DNA of 28,141 bases from Sphingomonadales bacterium (GTDB lineage Bacteria; Pseudomonadota; Alphaproteobacteria; Sphingomonadales; Sphingomonadaceae). Below, one piece after another: positions 6,598 through 15,589 of the stretch. The notes below the pieces were generated by a model that was given only the letters and a program-made list of their open reading frames with translations, ran no database searches and was not told the DNA's origin. The first letter of the stretch is position 1, and each line of letters begins with the position of its first letter. The stretch covers positions 1 to 28,141 of the forward strand of contig JAFLDC010000003.1 in assembly GCA_017302775.1 (NCBI GenBank), written 5' to 3'. A program made the translations under genes and the position numbers.

Positions 6598-8384
6598 CGC
6601 AGCACCGCCGGGATCAGTCCGCGCAGGGCATTGCCGATCCAGAACCCGTGGGTCAGATCGTCGAGAGTCAGCTCCGCTTCTATCGCCCGTCCGCTATCGA
6701 TCAGGGAGCGCCGGAGGACACCGGGCAGCAGGCCGAGCCGTGCGGGCGGCGTCAATAGCTGTCCGCCGCGTTCGACGAACAGGGTGGTGAAGCACCCCTC
6801 GGTCAGCAGGCCATCATCACGCAGCAGCAGCGCCTCATCGGCGCCGGCCGCCTTTGCCGCCGCCAGCCCGACATCGTAGAACCCGCGGTCGCTGCTCTTG
6901 TGGCGCAGCCGCCAGTCGCCCACGTCAACCGGCAGCCTTAGAACGGCGCAGCTTGCCGGGCTGCCGAGCGGTGCGGGCAATGGGCCCAGTTCCAGTGTGT
7001 AAGCACCGCTGCGCGCGACCAGCAGCCGCAACCGCGCCGGCGCGTCGGCATCAAAGCACAAGGCCTGGATGGCATTGCGCACGGCGTGGCGATCAAATGC
7101 GAAACCCAGCTCAGCCGCGCTCGCCTTGATCCGTTCAAGATGCAGTTCGAGTAGCGGAATGCCTTCGTCGGGGGTGAAGCGCATGGTTTCGATCAGGTCT
7201 GCGCCAGCCGCGTGCAGCCGGACGAACCCGCCCTTGACCAGGCATTCGCGCCATTCGGGCAACGCCTCGCTGTCGGCAACGATGGCTGAGCCGACGCCCA
7301 GCACCGCGCGGCCGCGCCCGTTCTCTCCGGGGGTCAGCCGCAGAGTGCGGATCGCGACATTGAACGCGGCATCGCCGCCGGCGTCGATCCGCCCGATCGC
7401 CCCGCAATAAGGACCGCGTGCGTCGCGCTCTACCGTGCCGATCAGCTCCATCGCGCGGATCTTGGGGGCGCCGGTGATCGATCCGCAGGGAAACAGCGCC
7501 TGGATCATGTCGACCGCGCCTTTGCCGGGCTGCAACCGCGCGCGAATGGTGGTCGTCATGGTATGGACGGTGGGGTAGCTTTCCACCGCGAACGGCTTTT
7601 CGACCTTCACGCTGCCGGCCTCAGCCACGCGCGACAAATCATTGCGCAGCAGATCAACGATCATGAGGTTTTCGGCGCGCTCTTTGGCCGATTCAACCAG
7701 CTCCCTGGCCAGTGCCGCATCCTCTTGCGGGTCGCGGCCGCGCGGCCGGGTGCCCTTCATCGGCTTGGCGATCGCGGCGCCGTCGCGTTCGGCAAAAAAC
7801 AGCTCGGGCGAGCACGACAGGAGCCAGTGCGCCCCGTCGTGGATCACCCCGCCATAGCCTGCTCCGGCTGCAGGGCGGAGCAATGCATAGAGCGCCAGCG
7901 GATCCCCGCGGAACGATCCCGCCAGATGAAAGGTCAGGTTCGCCTGATAGATATCTCCCGCTGCTATGGCCTCCTGCAGGGCAGCAAAGGCGGCGGCATA
8001 GCCGCCCGGCGAAAGCTGTGGCTCGATCGGCCCGATCTGGGCGATACCCGGCTCGGCATGGGCGGCCAGCCAGGCGGGCACCGCATCGGCAGCGATCGTT
8101 TCGTAGCGGTCAAACGCGCCGAACCACAGCAATGGTCCCATTGCTCCGGATCGCGCGTCGGCTTGCGGCATCAACCGCTCTTCCAGCGCCAGTCCTGCTT
8201 CGTAAGCCATGTATCCCGCGAGCTCGAGGCCCTGTTCGCGCAACGCGTCAAGCCGGGCCAAGGCTGGCGCGACGTCAGCGGCGCGGCGCGCCACCACTAC
8301 CTCGGTCGGAGCACGGTAAAGCCGGGCGGCGCTCGCGCCCTCGGGCCGGGCATCGTCGAGCAGGATGAAGGGTTCGCTGGTCAT
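6594..8384 (-). CDS. pabB: fused aminodeoxychorismate synthase component I and 4-amino-4-deoxychorismate lyase (PabB-PabC)
   Basis: A 596-residue fusion making 4-aminobenzoate for folate. Residues 1-390 are a chorismate-binding PabB domain. It has PMKGTRPRG with Lys210, where PabB enzymes carry lysine and anthranilate synthases carry alanine, and PCGSITGAPK (299-308). Residues 395-596 form a class IV aminotransferase fold (PabC). It has the PLP lysine region RHKSSDRGFYD (Lys496) and LLTEGCFTTLF, and would release pyruvate from aminodeoxychorismate. The frame stays open upstream to 8828, but that part runs antisense into the HerA-like gene, so the start is ATG 8384 with MTSEPFILLD. The glutamine amidotransferase subunit PabA is not in the window. 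First gene of the four-gene minus-strand operon. Confidence 0.95.
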   Translation of the reverse strand: MTSEPFILLDDARPEGASAARLYRAPTEVVVARRAADVAPALARLDALREQGLELAGYMAYEAGLALEERLMPQADARSGAMGPLLWFGAFDRYETIAADAVPAWLAAHAEPGIAQIGPIEPQLSPGGYAAAFAALQEAIAAGDIYQANLTFHLAGSFRGDPLALYALLRPAAGAGYGGVIHDGAHWLLSCSPELFFAERDGAAIAKPMKGTRPRGRDPQEDAALARELVESAKERAENLMIVDLLRNDLSRVAEAGSVKVEKPFAVESYPTVHTMTTTIRARLQPGKGAVDMIQALFPCGSITGAPKIRAMELIGTVERDARGPYCGAIGRIDAGGDAAFNVAIRTLRLTPGENGRGRAVLGVGSAIVADSEALPEWRECLVKGGFVRLHAAGADLIETMRFTPDEGIPLLELHLERIKASAAELGFAFDRHAVRNAIQALCFDADAPARLRLLVARSGAYTLELGPLPAPLGSPASCAVLRLPVDVGDWRLRHKSSDRGFYDVGLAAAKAAGADEALLLRDDGLLTEGCFTTLFVERGGQLLTPPARLGLLPGVLRRSLIDSGRAIEAELTLDDLTHGFWIGNALRGLIPAVLR

Positions 8385-8385
8385 C

Positions 8386-8404
8386 GGCGGCGCTTCTAGC
8401 CGCC
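8386..8404 (-). promoter_or_regulatory. hairpin over the pabBC ribosome binding site
   Basis: GGCGGC (8386-8391) and GCCGCC (8399-8404) form a perfect 6-bp stem with a 7-nt loop, ending one base before the pabBC start codon. In the mRNA the loop reads TAGAAGC, so the only Shine-Dalgarno-like bases (AGAAG, 8 nt before ATG) sit in the loop. Such an arrangement can modulate initiation. This is seen in sequence only; a regulatory role is inferred. Confidence 0.35.
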
Positions 8405-8498
8405 TAAGCGCGCTCTTGCAAAAAGCTGCTATCACAAGGAGCTGCAGCGTTCTATCTGGGGCGCGAAACCAGACTCGATTTTGCGGAGCATCCCCACC

Positions 8499-10070
8499 AT
8501 GGAAGACATCTTCATCGGCCTTGGCGCCAACGGCGAAAAGCAGACGCTGCGGCTCGGCCGGGCCAACCGGCACGGGCTGATCGCCGGGGCAACCGGAACC
8601 GGCAAGACCGTGACCTTGCAGACCCTGGCCGAACAGTTCTCTGCCAACGGCGTGCCGGTCTTCATGGCGGACGTGAAGGGCGATCTGGCGGGCATTTCGA
8701 TGGCCGGAAGCCATGATTTCAAACATGCCGACAAGATCGAGGGCCGCGCCAAGGAGCTGGGGCTCGAACCCTTTGCATACCGCGATAATCCGGCGGTGTT
8801 CTGGGATCTGTACGGGGAGAGCGGCCACCCGATCCGCACGACGATTTCGGAAATGGGCCCGCTGCTGCTGGCGCGGCTGATGGGTCTTAACGAAACGCAG
8901 GAAGGCGTGCTTTCGATTGCTTTCAAGTGGGCCGATGACAACGGCCTGCTGCTGCTTGATCTGGATGATTTGCAGCAGACGCTGATCGCCTGTGCCGATC
9001 AGGCCAGCGAACTGGCGACAACCTACGGCAACATCTCACGCGCATCGGTCGGCACGATCCAGCGCCAGTTGCTGGCTTTCGAAAGCCAGGGTGCCGACCG
9101 GTTCTTTGGTGAGCCCGCCTTTGAAATCAACGACTTCATCCGGCTGGACGAAAATGGCCGGGGCATCGTCAATGTGCTGGCGGCCGACAAGCTGATGCAG
9201 AGCCCCAAGCTCTATGCGACGTTCCTGCTGTGGCTGCTGTCGGAACTGTTCGAAGCCCTGCCCGAACTGGGCGACCCGGAAAAGCCGGTGCTGGTATTCT
9301 TCTTCGACGAAGCGCACCTGTTGTTCGAGGATGCGCCGGAAGCCCTGTTCGACAAGGTGGAACAAGTGGTTCGGCTGATTCGATCGAAAGGTGTGGGGGT
9401 TTACTTCATCAGCCAGAACCCCATCGACATTCCCGAAAAGATTGCCGGGCAGCTGGGCAACCGCGTGCAGCACGCGTTGCGTGCCTTCACGCCGCGCGAT
9501 CAGAAGGCGATCAAGGCGGCGGCGGAGACTTTCCGAATCAACCCCGATCTTGATGTTGAAACCGCGATAACCGAACTCAAGACGGGCGAAGCCCTGGTAT
9601 CGACCCTGGACGAGGAAGGCGCGCCGACCATTGTCCAGCGCACCCTCGTGGCCCCGCCGCGGTCACGCCTTGGCCCGATCACGCCCAAGGAGCGCGCGAT
9701 CATTCAGTCGATCAGCCCGTTCGAAGGCAAGTACGACACCGCCGTCAACCGGGAGAGCGCGGCTGAGGTTTTGGCCCAGAAGGCGCAGGATGCCGCTGCC
9801 GCCGCGCAGGTGGTTGATGAGGATGGTGAGGAAGCCCAGCGGGCGCAGCCTCGCGCCACCCCCAGCATGTGGGAGAAGGCCGGCAAGGCCGCGTTCAGAT
9901 CGGCAGCGTCCGCCGGGACAATGATGGCGCGCAAGCTGACAGGCCGCAAGTCGAGCGGGTCGGCCACTGCCTCGGCTGCCTCTGCTGCAGCCGGTGCGAT
10001 CGGCACGGCCATCGGCGGGGCGGCACTCGGCCGGTTCGCACGGGGCCTGCTCGGTAGCTTGCTGCGTTGA
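8499..10070 (+). CDS. DUF853 family HerA-like ATPase
   Basis: A 523-residue P-loop ATPase of the HerA/FtsK-like group, known as DUF853 or helicase HerA-like (E. coli YjgR is a member). The N-terminus is the family signature [20 protein letters not shown], in which GATGTGKT is the Walker A motif. [12 protein letters not shown] follows, then Walker [13 protein letters not shown] (about residues 265-276) and an [12 protein letters not shown] sensor stretch. The last 60 residues are rich in Ala and Gly. The biochemical role of the family is not established. ATG 8499 is preferred over a TTG at 8481, because GGAG (8485-8488) lies 10 nt upstream of it and the conserved sequence starts here. It is divergent from pabBC with 114 nt between start codons. 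I find no convincing promoter boxes in that gap. Confidence 0.93.
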   Translation: MEDIFIGLGANGEKQTLRLGRANRHGLIAGATGTGKTVTLQTLAEQFSANGVPVFMADVKGDLAGISMAGSHDFKHADKIEGRAKELGLEPFAYRDNPAVFWDLYGESGHPIRTTISEMGPLLLARLMGLNETQEGVLSIAFKWADDNGLLLLDLDDLQQTLIACADQASELATTYGNISRASVGTIQRQLLAFESQGADRFFGEPAFEINDFIRLDENGRGIVNVLAADKLMQSPKLYATFLLWLLSELFEALPELGDPEKPVLVFFFDEAHLLFEDAPEALFDKVEQVVRLIRSKGVGVYFISQNPIDIPEKIAGQLGNRVQHALRAFTPRDQKAIKAAAETFRINPDLDVETAITELKTGEALVSTLDEEGAPTIVQRTLVAPPRSRLGPITPKERAIIQSISPFEGKYDTAVNRESAAEVLAQKAQDAAAAAQVVDEDGEEAQRAQPRATPSMWEKAGKAAFRSAASAGTMMARKLTGRKSSGSATASAASAAAGAIGTAIGGAALGRFARGLLGSLLR

Positions 10071-10145
10071 CGCGGGACGCTGGTCGGCTCGGCATTGCGT
10101 TTTGTCGAGTAAGACGGTTGCAATTGGCGCAGGGCTAAGCTCTGT

Positions 10146-10163
10146 GGCGACGACCCCGTCGCC
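10146..10163 (+). promoter_or_regulatory. hairpin adjacent to the ribosome binding site of the M1 aminopeptidase gene
   Basis: GGCGACG (10146-10152) and CGTCGCC (10157-10163) form a perfect 7-bp stem with a 4-nt ACCC loop. It ends one base before the ribosome binding site GGAGAG (10165-10170). There is no T-run, so termination of the upstream gene is less likely than an effect on mRNA stability or initiation. The function is inferred. Confidence 0.35.
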
Positions 10164-10173
10164 CGGAGAGACC

Positions 10174-12846
10174 ATGCGCACGTTCCTGATTGCAGCATCC
10201 GCCCTGACCCTTGCCCTCACCGCCGCTGCCCCGGCCACGCTTGCCGCCGATGATGCGGAAACCCAAAGCGTACTGAACCTGGCTCCGGTGCCACGCGGCA
10301 AATTGAGCGATGCGGCGCGGCCAACGGCTTACCGGATCGATCTTACCGTCGATCCCAACAAGGAGCGGTTCTCAGGCAAGGTAGAGGTTGACGCGGTGCT
10401 GAAACGCGGCGCGCGCTTCATCGATCTGCACGGGCGCGACCTCAAGATGAGCAGCGCCGTCGCCGTGGCCGGTGGCAAGCGCTATCCGGCGCGCTATTTT
10501 GAGATTGACCCGTCCGGAGTGGCACGGCTGACCTTTTCCGAGGCGCTGCCGGCCGGCCCCGTGACGCTGCTGTTCGATTATGATGCCCCGTTCGAAAACG
10601 GTCCTGCCGGGCTGTTTCGCGTCAAGGTTGGCGATGACTGGTACAGCTGGACCCAGTTCCAGTCGATCGATGCCCGTGCCGCCTTTCCGGGGTTTGACGA
10701 GCCGGGCTTCAAGGTGCCGTTCAGCGTAACCTTGCGGACCTTGCCCGGCCACATGGCGGTCAGCAACGCCCCGGAAATATCCACCACGCGCGAAAACGGG
10801 ATGGACGTGCACCGCTTCGCGCCAACCCTGCCGCTGCCGACCTATCTGATGGCGTTTATGGTCGGGCCGTTCTCATCGGTATCCGGTACTGTCGCACCGA
10901 CGCCGCAGCGCAAGCAGCCCTTGCCGATCCGCATCGTCACTACCCGGCCCAATGCCGGGAACATGGACTTTGCCCTGCAGGGCACCAAGGGTATCGTTCG
11001 GCATCTGGAAAGTTACTTCGGGCAAGCCTTCCCTTATCCCAAGCTCGATCAGATCAGCACGCCGATCCTGCCCGGCGCGATGGAAAACGCCGGGGCCGAC
11101 CTGTACAACGATTCGATCCTGATCCTGGATGACAAGGCCAGCACCAGCCGCAAGCGGACGTTCGGCATGGTGGTGGCGCATGAATTGGCGCACCAGTGGT
11201 TCGGCGATCTGGTTACCCCGGCATGGTGGGACGACATCTGGCTGAACGAAAGCTTCGCCAACTGGATGGGCTTTCGCATCGGGCATGAATGGCGGCCCGA
11301 CCTCAACATCCGGGCCGGGGCCCTGGCCGAAGGGTTCGCCGCGATGGGGACTGACGCACTGGTGGCGGGCCGCGCAATTCATCAACCGATCGAAACCAAC
11401 GCCCAGATTGATGAGGCATTCGATTCCATCACTTACGGCAAGGGCGGCCACGTTGTGGCGATGATTGCCGGGTACATGGGCGATGCCAAGTTTCGCGATG
11501 GGGTGCGCCGCTATATGAAGGCACATGAGTACGGCAATGCGACCAGCGCCGACTTTTTCCGTGCCATGGCAGAGGTTTCAGGCGATCCGCGGATCCTGCC
11601 CGCGATGCAGAGCTTTACCGACCAACAGGGTGTGCCGCTGGTTACTTTCAACCCGGACGGAAGCGGCGGCTATACCATAACGCAAAGTCGCTATGCCCGA
11701 TTTGGCAGTCAGCCGCCCGCCACCCGCTGGGGCATTCCGCTGTGCTTGCGCCGCGTCACCTCAAAACAGCAATGCCAGATGCTCGATAGCGCCAGCGGGT
11801 CGGCCCGGATCGCCGGGCGCGGTGCGCTGATCCCCAATGCCGGGGGGACCGGTTACTATCGCTTCGAATTGCCCAAGCAGGATTGGGATGCGCTGATCGC
11901 GGTGGCTGGCAAGCTGCCGGGAGGAGAAGCGCTCGCGCTCGACGATTCGCTGTTCGCGAGCTTTCTGGCCGGACGGGCGAGCGTTGCGCAGCTGGTGACG
12001 TCAGCCATTAACATGGCCCGCAACCCTGACAGTTATGCCAGCGAAGCGGGGATGGGCAATCTTGCCTGGCTGGCCCGCGCCGGGCTGCTTGATGCCGCTG
12101 GCGAGGCTGGCTACCGCAAACTCGTCACGCAGGTTTATGCGCCGCACATCGCGGCACTTGGCTTTACGCCGCGCAGCGGCGCCTATGCCGCCGATGCGCC
12201 GGAAAAGTCGCAGCAGCGGATTCAGGCGGTGGCGCAGATGGTGGATGAAGCGCGGGATCCGGCCCTGCGCAAGACCCTGCTGGATGCTGCCCGCGCCTTC
12301 CTCGGCGGAGACAAGGCAGCCCTCGATCCATCGTGGTTCGATATGGCGTTCGGGGTGATGGCAGACGAAGGCGGGATCGATACGGCCAAGCAGCTGGCTG
12401 AAACCGCACTGGCCTCGCAGGATTCGTCGCTGCGCTCGGCCCTGCTCGGCGCAATCGCCGGTTCCGGTAAGGAAGAGGTCGGACGCTGGGTGCTGGACGG
12501 CTTTACCGACACCCGCCTGCGCCGCAGCGAACGGCTCGGCCTGATCAGCGGCGTGATCGCCAGCAAGGGCACCCGTGATCTGGGATTTGCCTGGCTGAAG
12601 ATCAATTATGACAGCTTCAGCGCCAGTGGCGGCGGCATCTTCTTTACCTCGCGCTTGCCGCGCTTGGTCGGGGGCTACTGCTCCGTTGCCAAGGCGGATG
12701 AGATCGGGGCGTTCATGCGGCCCAAGCTTGAGGGTAAGACCGGCGCGCTGGAACTGGAACGCACGATTGAGCGGGTTCGCTCGTGCGGGTTGTTGAAGGA
12801 TGCGCGCAGCGCCGAGGCTTCAGCGGAACTGGCCCGGTTCAGATAG
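10174..12846 (+). CDS. secreted M1 family zinc aminopeptidase
   Basis: An 890-residue metallopeptidase that removes N-terminal residues from peptides. Residues 1-24 are a signal peptide with a hydrophobic core and an A-T-L-A cleavage site, so it acts in the periplasm or outside. The exopeptidase motif GAMENAG is at 301-307, and the zinc site is HELAH (His336, His340) with Glu359 in NESFANW, the spacing expected for family M1. The C-terminal half is the ERAP1-like helical domain. The open frame extends upstream to 9994, inside the HerA-like gene, but ATG 10174 has GGAGAG 3 nt away and begins the signal peptide. Its 3' end overlaps the convergent histidine kinase gene by 8 nt. Confidence 0.95.
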   Translation: MRTFLIAASALTLALTAAAPATLAADDAETQSVLNLAPVPRGKLSDAARPTAYRIDLTVDPNKERFSGKVEVDAVLKRGARFIDLHGRDLKMSSAVAVAGGKRYPARYFEIDPSGVARLTFSEALPAGPVTLLFDYDAPFENGPAGLFRVKVGDDWYSWTQFQSIDARAAFPGFDEPGFKVPFSVTLRTLPGHMAVSNAPEISTTRENGMDVHRFAPTLPLPTYLMAFMVGPFSSVSGTVAPTPQRKQPLPIRIVTTRPNAGNMDFALQGTKGIVRHLESYFGQAFPYPKLDQISTPILPGAMENAGADLYNDSILILDDKASTSRKRTFGMVVAHELAHQWFGDLVTPAWWDDIWLNESFANWMGFRIGHEWRPDLNIRAGALAEGFAAMGTDALVAGRAIHQPIETNAQIDEAFDSITYGKGGHVVAMIAGYMGDAKFRDGVRRYMKAHEYGNATSADFFRAMAEVSGDPRILPAMQSFTDQQGVPLVTFNPDGSGGYTITQSRYARFGSQPPATRWGIPLCLRRVTSKQQCQMLDSASGSARIAGRGALIPNAGGTGYYRFELPKQDWDALIAVAGKLPGGEALALDDSLFASFLAGRASVAQLVTSAINMARNPDSYASEAGMGNLAWLARAGLLDAAGEAGYRKLVTQVYAPHIAALGFTPRSGAYAADAPEKSQQRIQAVAQMVDEARDPALRKTLLDAARAFLGGDKAALDPSWFDMAFGVMADEGGIDTAKQLAETALASQDSSLRSALLGAIAGSGKEEVGRWVLDGFTDTRLRRSERLGLISGVIASKGTRDLGFAWLKINYDSFSASGGGIFFTSRLPRLVGGYCSVAKADEIGAFMRPKLEGKTGALELERTIERVRSCGLLKDARSAEASAELARFR

Positions 12847-14260
12847 CTGCTGGTGCCAGCGGCAGGGCCAAGGTGGCGGTAAGCCCTTCGACCGCGCCCG
12901 ACGGGGCTTGCCGATTGATCAGGTGCAGGGTGCCGCCGTGCTGATCGGCGATCGCCCTGGCCAGAGTCAGGCCCAGTCCCGCGCCACCAGTCGTGCTGCT
13001 TCGCGAAGGTTCGCCGCGGGTGAACGGCTCCAGCATGGCATGAATCCGATCAGCCGGAATCCCGGGGCCGTCATCGTCCACTGCAATCAGGATCCGGTCT
13101 GCCTGGCGGTGAAGCGCTATCCGGGCCGTACCGCCATAGCGCAGGGCGTTGACCACCAGGTTACGCACCGCACGGCGCACCCAGGTGGCGCGCAGTTCGA
13201 TCACCGTCCGTTCGGTCGGGGTAAAGCTGACCGGTTCACCCATATCCTCAAACTCTTCTGCGATCTGCCCTACCAGGGCGTTTAGCTCTGTCGCTTCGAG
13301 TGGGTCGCTGGGGCGGCCAACGCGCGCCAGACTGAGAATATCGTCAAGGCTTCGGGTTATATCCTCGATGGTTGCGGCCATCTTGGCGCGCTCTGTCTCG
13401 TCATCAACGGATTCGATGCGGACCCGCAGCGCTGCCAGCGGTGTCTTCAGATCGTGTCCGATCGCGCCCAGCATCACGTCTTTCTCATCGAGCAAGGCCG
13501 CGATGCGATCTTCCATCACGTTATGCGCCGCGATCAGCCGCCGGACATCATCCGGTCCTTCAGGCTCCAGCTGACCGGCGGTATCGCGGTGTCGGGCAAA
13601 ATGATCGAGCCGGGTGGTCAGCCGGGCCAGGGGCCGCGTGATCCGCCCGACCATCAGCGCCAGCGCGCCAACGATCAGGCCGAACAGCAGGAGGGTTTGC
13701 CCGATCAGCGTCAGCGCGGGCCATGGTGCGGCGGGCGGGATCAACACCCGGGCGACGAGCCATTGCTGATCGGCGCCAATTCGGATCGCTGCGATCAGAA
13801 CCTGCCGCGGTCTTTTCTCCAGCGGGCGGGCTTTGGCCAGATCGCGGCGCGCCAGCCGCTGCTGGGCCGGTTTATCAAACGCGACTGAGCGCCGGAAGAC
13901 CCGCACCTCGCCGATCACGATGCCCTGTTCGCCAAGCACCTCCTGCAGTTCGGCTTCGCCGGTCTCGTCGCGGCGATCACCGGGCTGCGTGATCAGAACC
14001 GGCACCATTTGCGGTCGCAACCCGCGCTGCCGGGGCGCTTCATCCCGATCTTCGGGGTCGGCGAAACGCTCATTGCCGCGGGCGGCGGGAAGCAGCCGCA
14101 GTGCGGCGGTGTGAATCAGGGCGGCATCGCGTCGCTCACTCTGGGCGCGATACAGGAGAGCGGCACTGATCGCCTGGGCCAACAATACGGCCAATGCGAT
14201 GGCCAGCAGCAATTGCCCCTGCAGGCTGCGCGGCCAGAAGAGCCCCCGAAGTCGTTGCAC
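12839..14260 (-). CDS. EnvZ-like sensor histidine kinase
   Basis: A 473-residue membrane sensor kinase. Order: TM1 (about 13-37), periplasmic sensor region (38-181), TM2 (182-206), HAMP (from GRITRPLARL), dimerisation domain with His269 in GHDLKTPLAALR, then the ATPase domain with N371, DDDGPGIP (395-402) and GGAGLGLTLA. GHDLKTPL is typical of the EnvZ type. The periplasmic part has a charged stretch, ADPEDRDEAPRQRG. The start is GTG 14260, sharing one base with the regulator stop (TAGTG), and GGAGGGAG (14263-14270) lies just upstream. It is the third gene of the operon after the EF-hand protein and the regulator, which suggests a signal linked to metal or calcium; that link is inference. Confidence 0.94.
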   Translation of the reverse strand: MQRLRGLFWPRSLQGQLLLAIALAVLLAQAISAALLYRAQSERRDAALIHTAALRLLPAARGNERFADPEDRDEAPRQRGLRPQMVPVLITQPGDRRDETGEAELQEVLGEQGIVIGEVRVFRRSVAFDKPAQQRLARRDLAKARPLEKRPRQVLIAAIRIGADQQWLVARVLIPPAAPWPALTLIGQTLLLFGLIVGALALMVGRITRPLARLTTRLDHFARHRDTAGQLEPEGPDDVRRLIAAHNVMEDRIAALLDEKDVMLGAIGHDLKTPLAALRVRIESVDDETERAKMAATIEDITRSLDDILSLARVGRPSDPLEATELNALVGQIAEEFEDMGEPVSFTPTERTVIELRATWVRRAVRNLVVNALRYGGTARIALHRQADRILIAVDDDGPGIPADRIHAMLEPFTRGEPSRSSTTGGAGLGLTLARAIADQHGGTLHLINRQAPSGAVEGLTATLALPLAPAAI

Positions 14261-14994
14261 TACTCCCTCCGCTGCGGTTCGCGGCGGACATCGGCGGCAA
14301 GCATATAGCCACCACCCCAGACAGTCTGGATCAGTGTCGGGTTGCGGCTGTCGACCTCGACCTTGCGACGCAGGCGGCTGACCTGGTTATCGACCGCCCG
14401 GTCGAACAGGTGCGCTTCACGGCCCTGAACCATATCGAGCAGCCGGTCACGATCAAGCACTTGCCGGGGATGTTCCAGGAAGGCCAGCAGCAGCCGAAAC
14501 TCGACCGACGAGATGGGCACGACGGCGCCCTCAGTATCGATCAACCGGCGCTTCAGCGGGTCAAGCCGCCAGCCATCGAACAGGAAATCCTGTTCTTCCG
14601 ATGCTGCCGGCACGCCTTTGCTGGCTCGGCGCAGAACCGAACGGATGCGGGCGACCAGCTCGCGCGGTTCGAATGGTTTGGTGACATAGTCATCCGCGCC
14701 GATTTCAAGCCCGACGATCCGGTCGGTCGATTCACCCTTGGCCGTGAGGAGGATGACGGGAATGGTCTGGGTTTCGGCAAGATGGCGGCACAGCGACAGG
14801 CCATCTTCACCCGGCATCATGATGTCCAGCAGTACCAGATCCGGCGGATCATCCCGCAGCCGGGTGCGGGCCTCGGCCGCGCTGGCAGACTGGTGCACAA
14901 CAAACCCCTGGCGAGCGAGATACTCGGCCAGGGGTTCGCGCAAGGCAGCTTCGTCATCGACGAGGAGCAGGCGGGTCGCGTCGCTTTGGCTCAT
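14260..14994 (-). CDS. OmpR/PhoB-family response regulator
   Basis: A 244-residue regulator. The receiver domain (1-120) has the acidic pocket LLLVDDE, the phosphoacceptor Asp57 in LVLLDIMMPGEDG and the switch lysine in DYVTKPFEPRE. The winged-helix DNA-binding domain (about 135-235) contains VEFRLLLAFLEHP and DNQVSRLRRKVE. It is coupled by a one-base overlap to the kinase gene and starts 22 nt after the EF-hand gene stop, with no clear ribosome binding site in that gap, so it may depend on read-through coupling. It is a plausible binder of the TGTGACAA direct repeat at the operon promoter (inference). Confidence 0.95.
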   Translation of the reverse strand: MSQSDATRLLLVDDEAALREPLAEYLARQGFVVHQSASAAEARTRLRDDPPDLVLLDIMMPGEDGLSLCRHLAETQTIPVILLTAKGESTDRIVGLEIGADDYVTKPFEPRELVARIRSVLRRASKGVPAASEEQDFLFDGWRLDPLKRRLIDTEGAVVPISSVEFRLLLAFLEHPRQVLDRDRLLDMVQGREAHLFDRAVDNQVSRLRRKVEVDSRNPTLIQTVWGGGYMLAADVRREPQRRE

Positions 14995-15016
14995 GGATGC
15001 GGGCTGCCGATCAGGT

Positions 15017-15589
15017 TCAGTTGGCCGGCGGCGGTGGCGGCATGTCGCCGTGTCCGCGATGACCGCGTTTGCCGCCCATGCGCTGCCGCATCTGGTCGTG
15101 GTGAGCCTTGCGTTCCGCGGCGGTCAGGCTGCCGTCCTTGTTGGCATCGGCAGCATCGAACATCTTGGCGTGCGCCGCGAGGAATTCATCCTTGCTCACT
15201 GCGCCGTCCTTGTCGGCGTCGGCCATCCGCATCATCATGCCGCCGCGATCGCCGCGCTTGCCCTTCCAGCCATCGCGCTTGGCACCGTCATCACCAGCCT
15301 TGGCCTGATGGGCGGCCGTAAATTCGGTACGGCTGACCGAGCCGTTCTTGTCGGTATCGAGTTTGTCGAACATCTGGCCATGACGGGCGGCCTTGTCGGC
15401 TTGATCGAGCTTACCGTCACGGTTGAGGTCAAGCTTGGTAAACATCTCCATCGCCTTGGCGCCGGCTTCGGCCTTGGTCACCGTCTTGTCGCCCAGCGGA
15501 TCGGCGCCCGCGGCGGGAGCCTGGGCGACCGCAACACCGGCAACGCCAACGCTGGCCAGTGCCAGACCGAGGATGATATTCTTCTTCAT
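15017..15589 (-). CDS. secreted EF-hand calcium-binding protein
   Basis: A 190-residue protein with a signal peptide (residues 1-24, ending A-Q-A) and four EF-hand loops: DLNRDGKLDQAD (54-65), DTDKNGSVSRTE (78-89), DADKDGAVSKDE (124-135) and DANKDGSLTAAE (148-159). Loops 2-4 end in Glu as canonical calcium sites do; loop 1 ends in Asp. Between the two pairs is a basic, Met-rich linker (GDRGGMMMRM), and the C-terminus is rich in His, Lys and Arg (KRGHRGHGD) before a proline run, so other metals could bind too. AAGGAG at 15598-15603 supports the start. It is the first gene of an operon with a two-component system; a periplasmic calcium or metal buffer or signalling partner is inferred. Confidence 0.92.
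   Translation of the reverse strand: MKKNIILGLALASVGVAGVAVAQAPAAGADPLGDKTVTKAEAGAKAMEMFTKLDLNRDGKLDQADKAARHGQMFDKLDTDKNGSVSRTEFTAAHQAKAGDDGAKRDGWKGKRGDRGGMMMRMADADKDGAVSKDEFLAAHAKMFDAADANKDGSLTAAERKAHHDQMRQRMGGKRGHRGHGDMPPPPPAN

Noticed and set aside
8405..8498. Promoter for the HerA-like gene using TTGCAA at 8416
   Set aside because: No -10-like hexamer lies 16-18 nt downstream.
8385..8828. N-terminal extension of PabB-PabC up to 8828
   Set aside because: The extra 148 codons are antisense to the start of the HerA-like gene and do not resemble PabB; ATG 8384 begins the homologous part.
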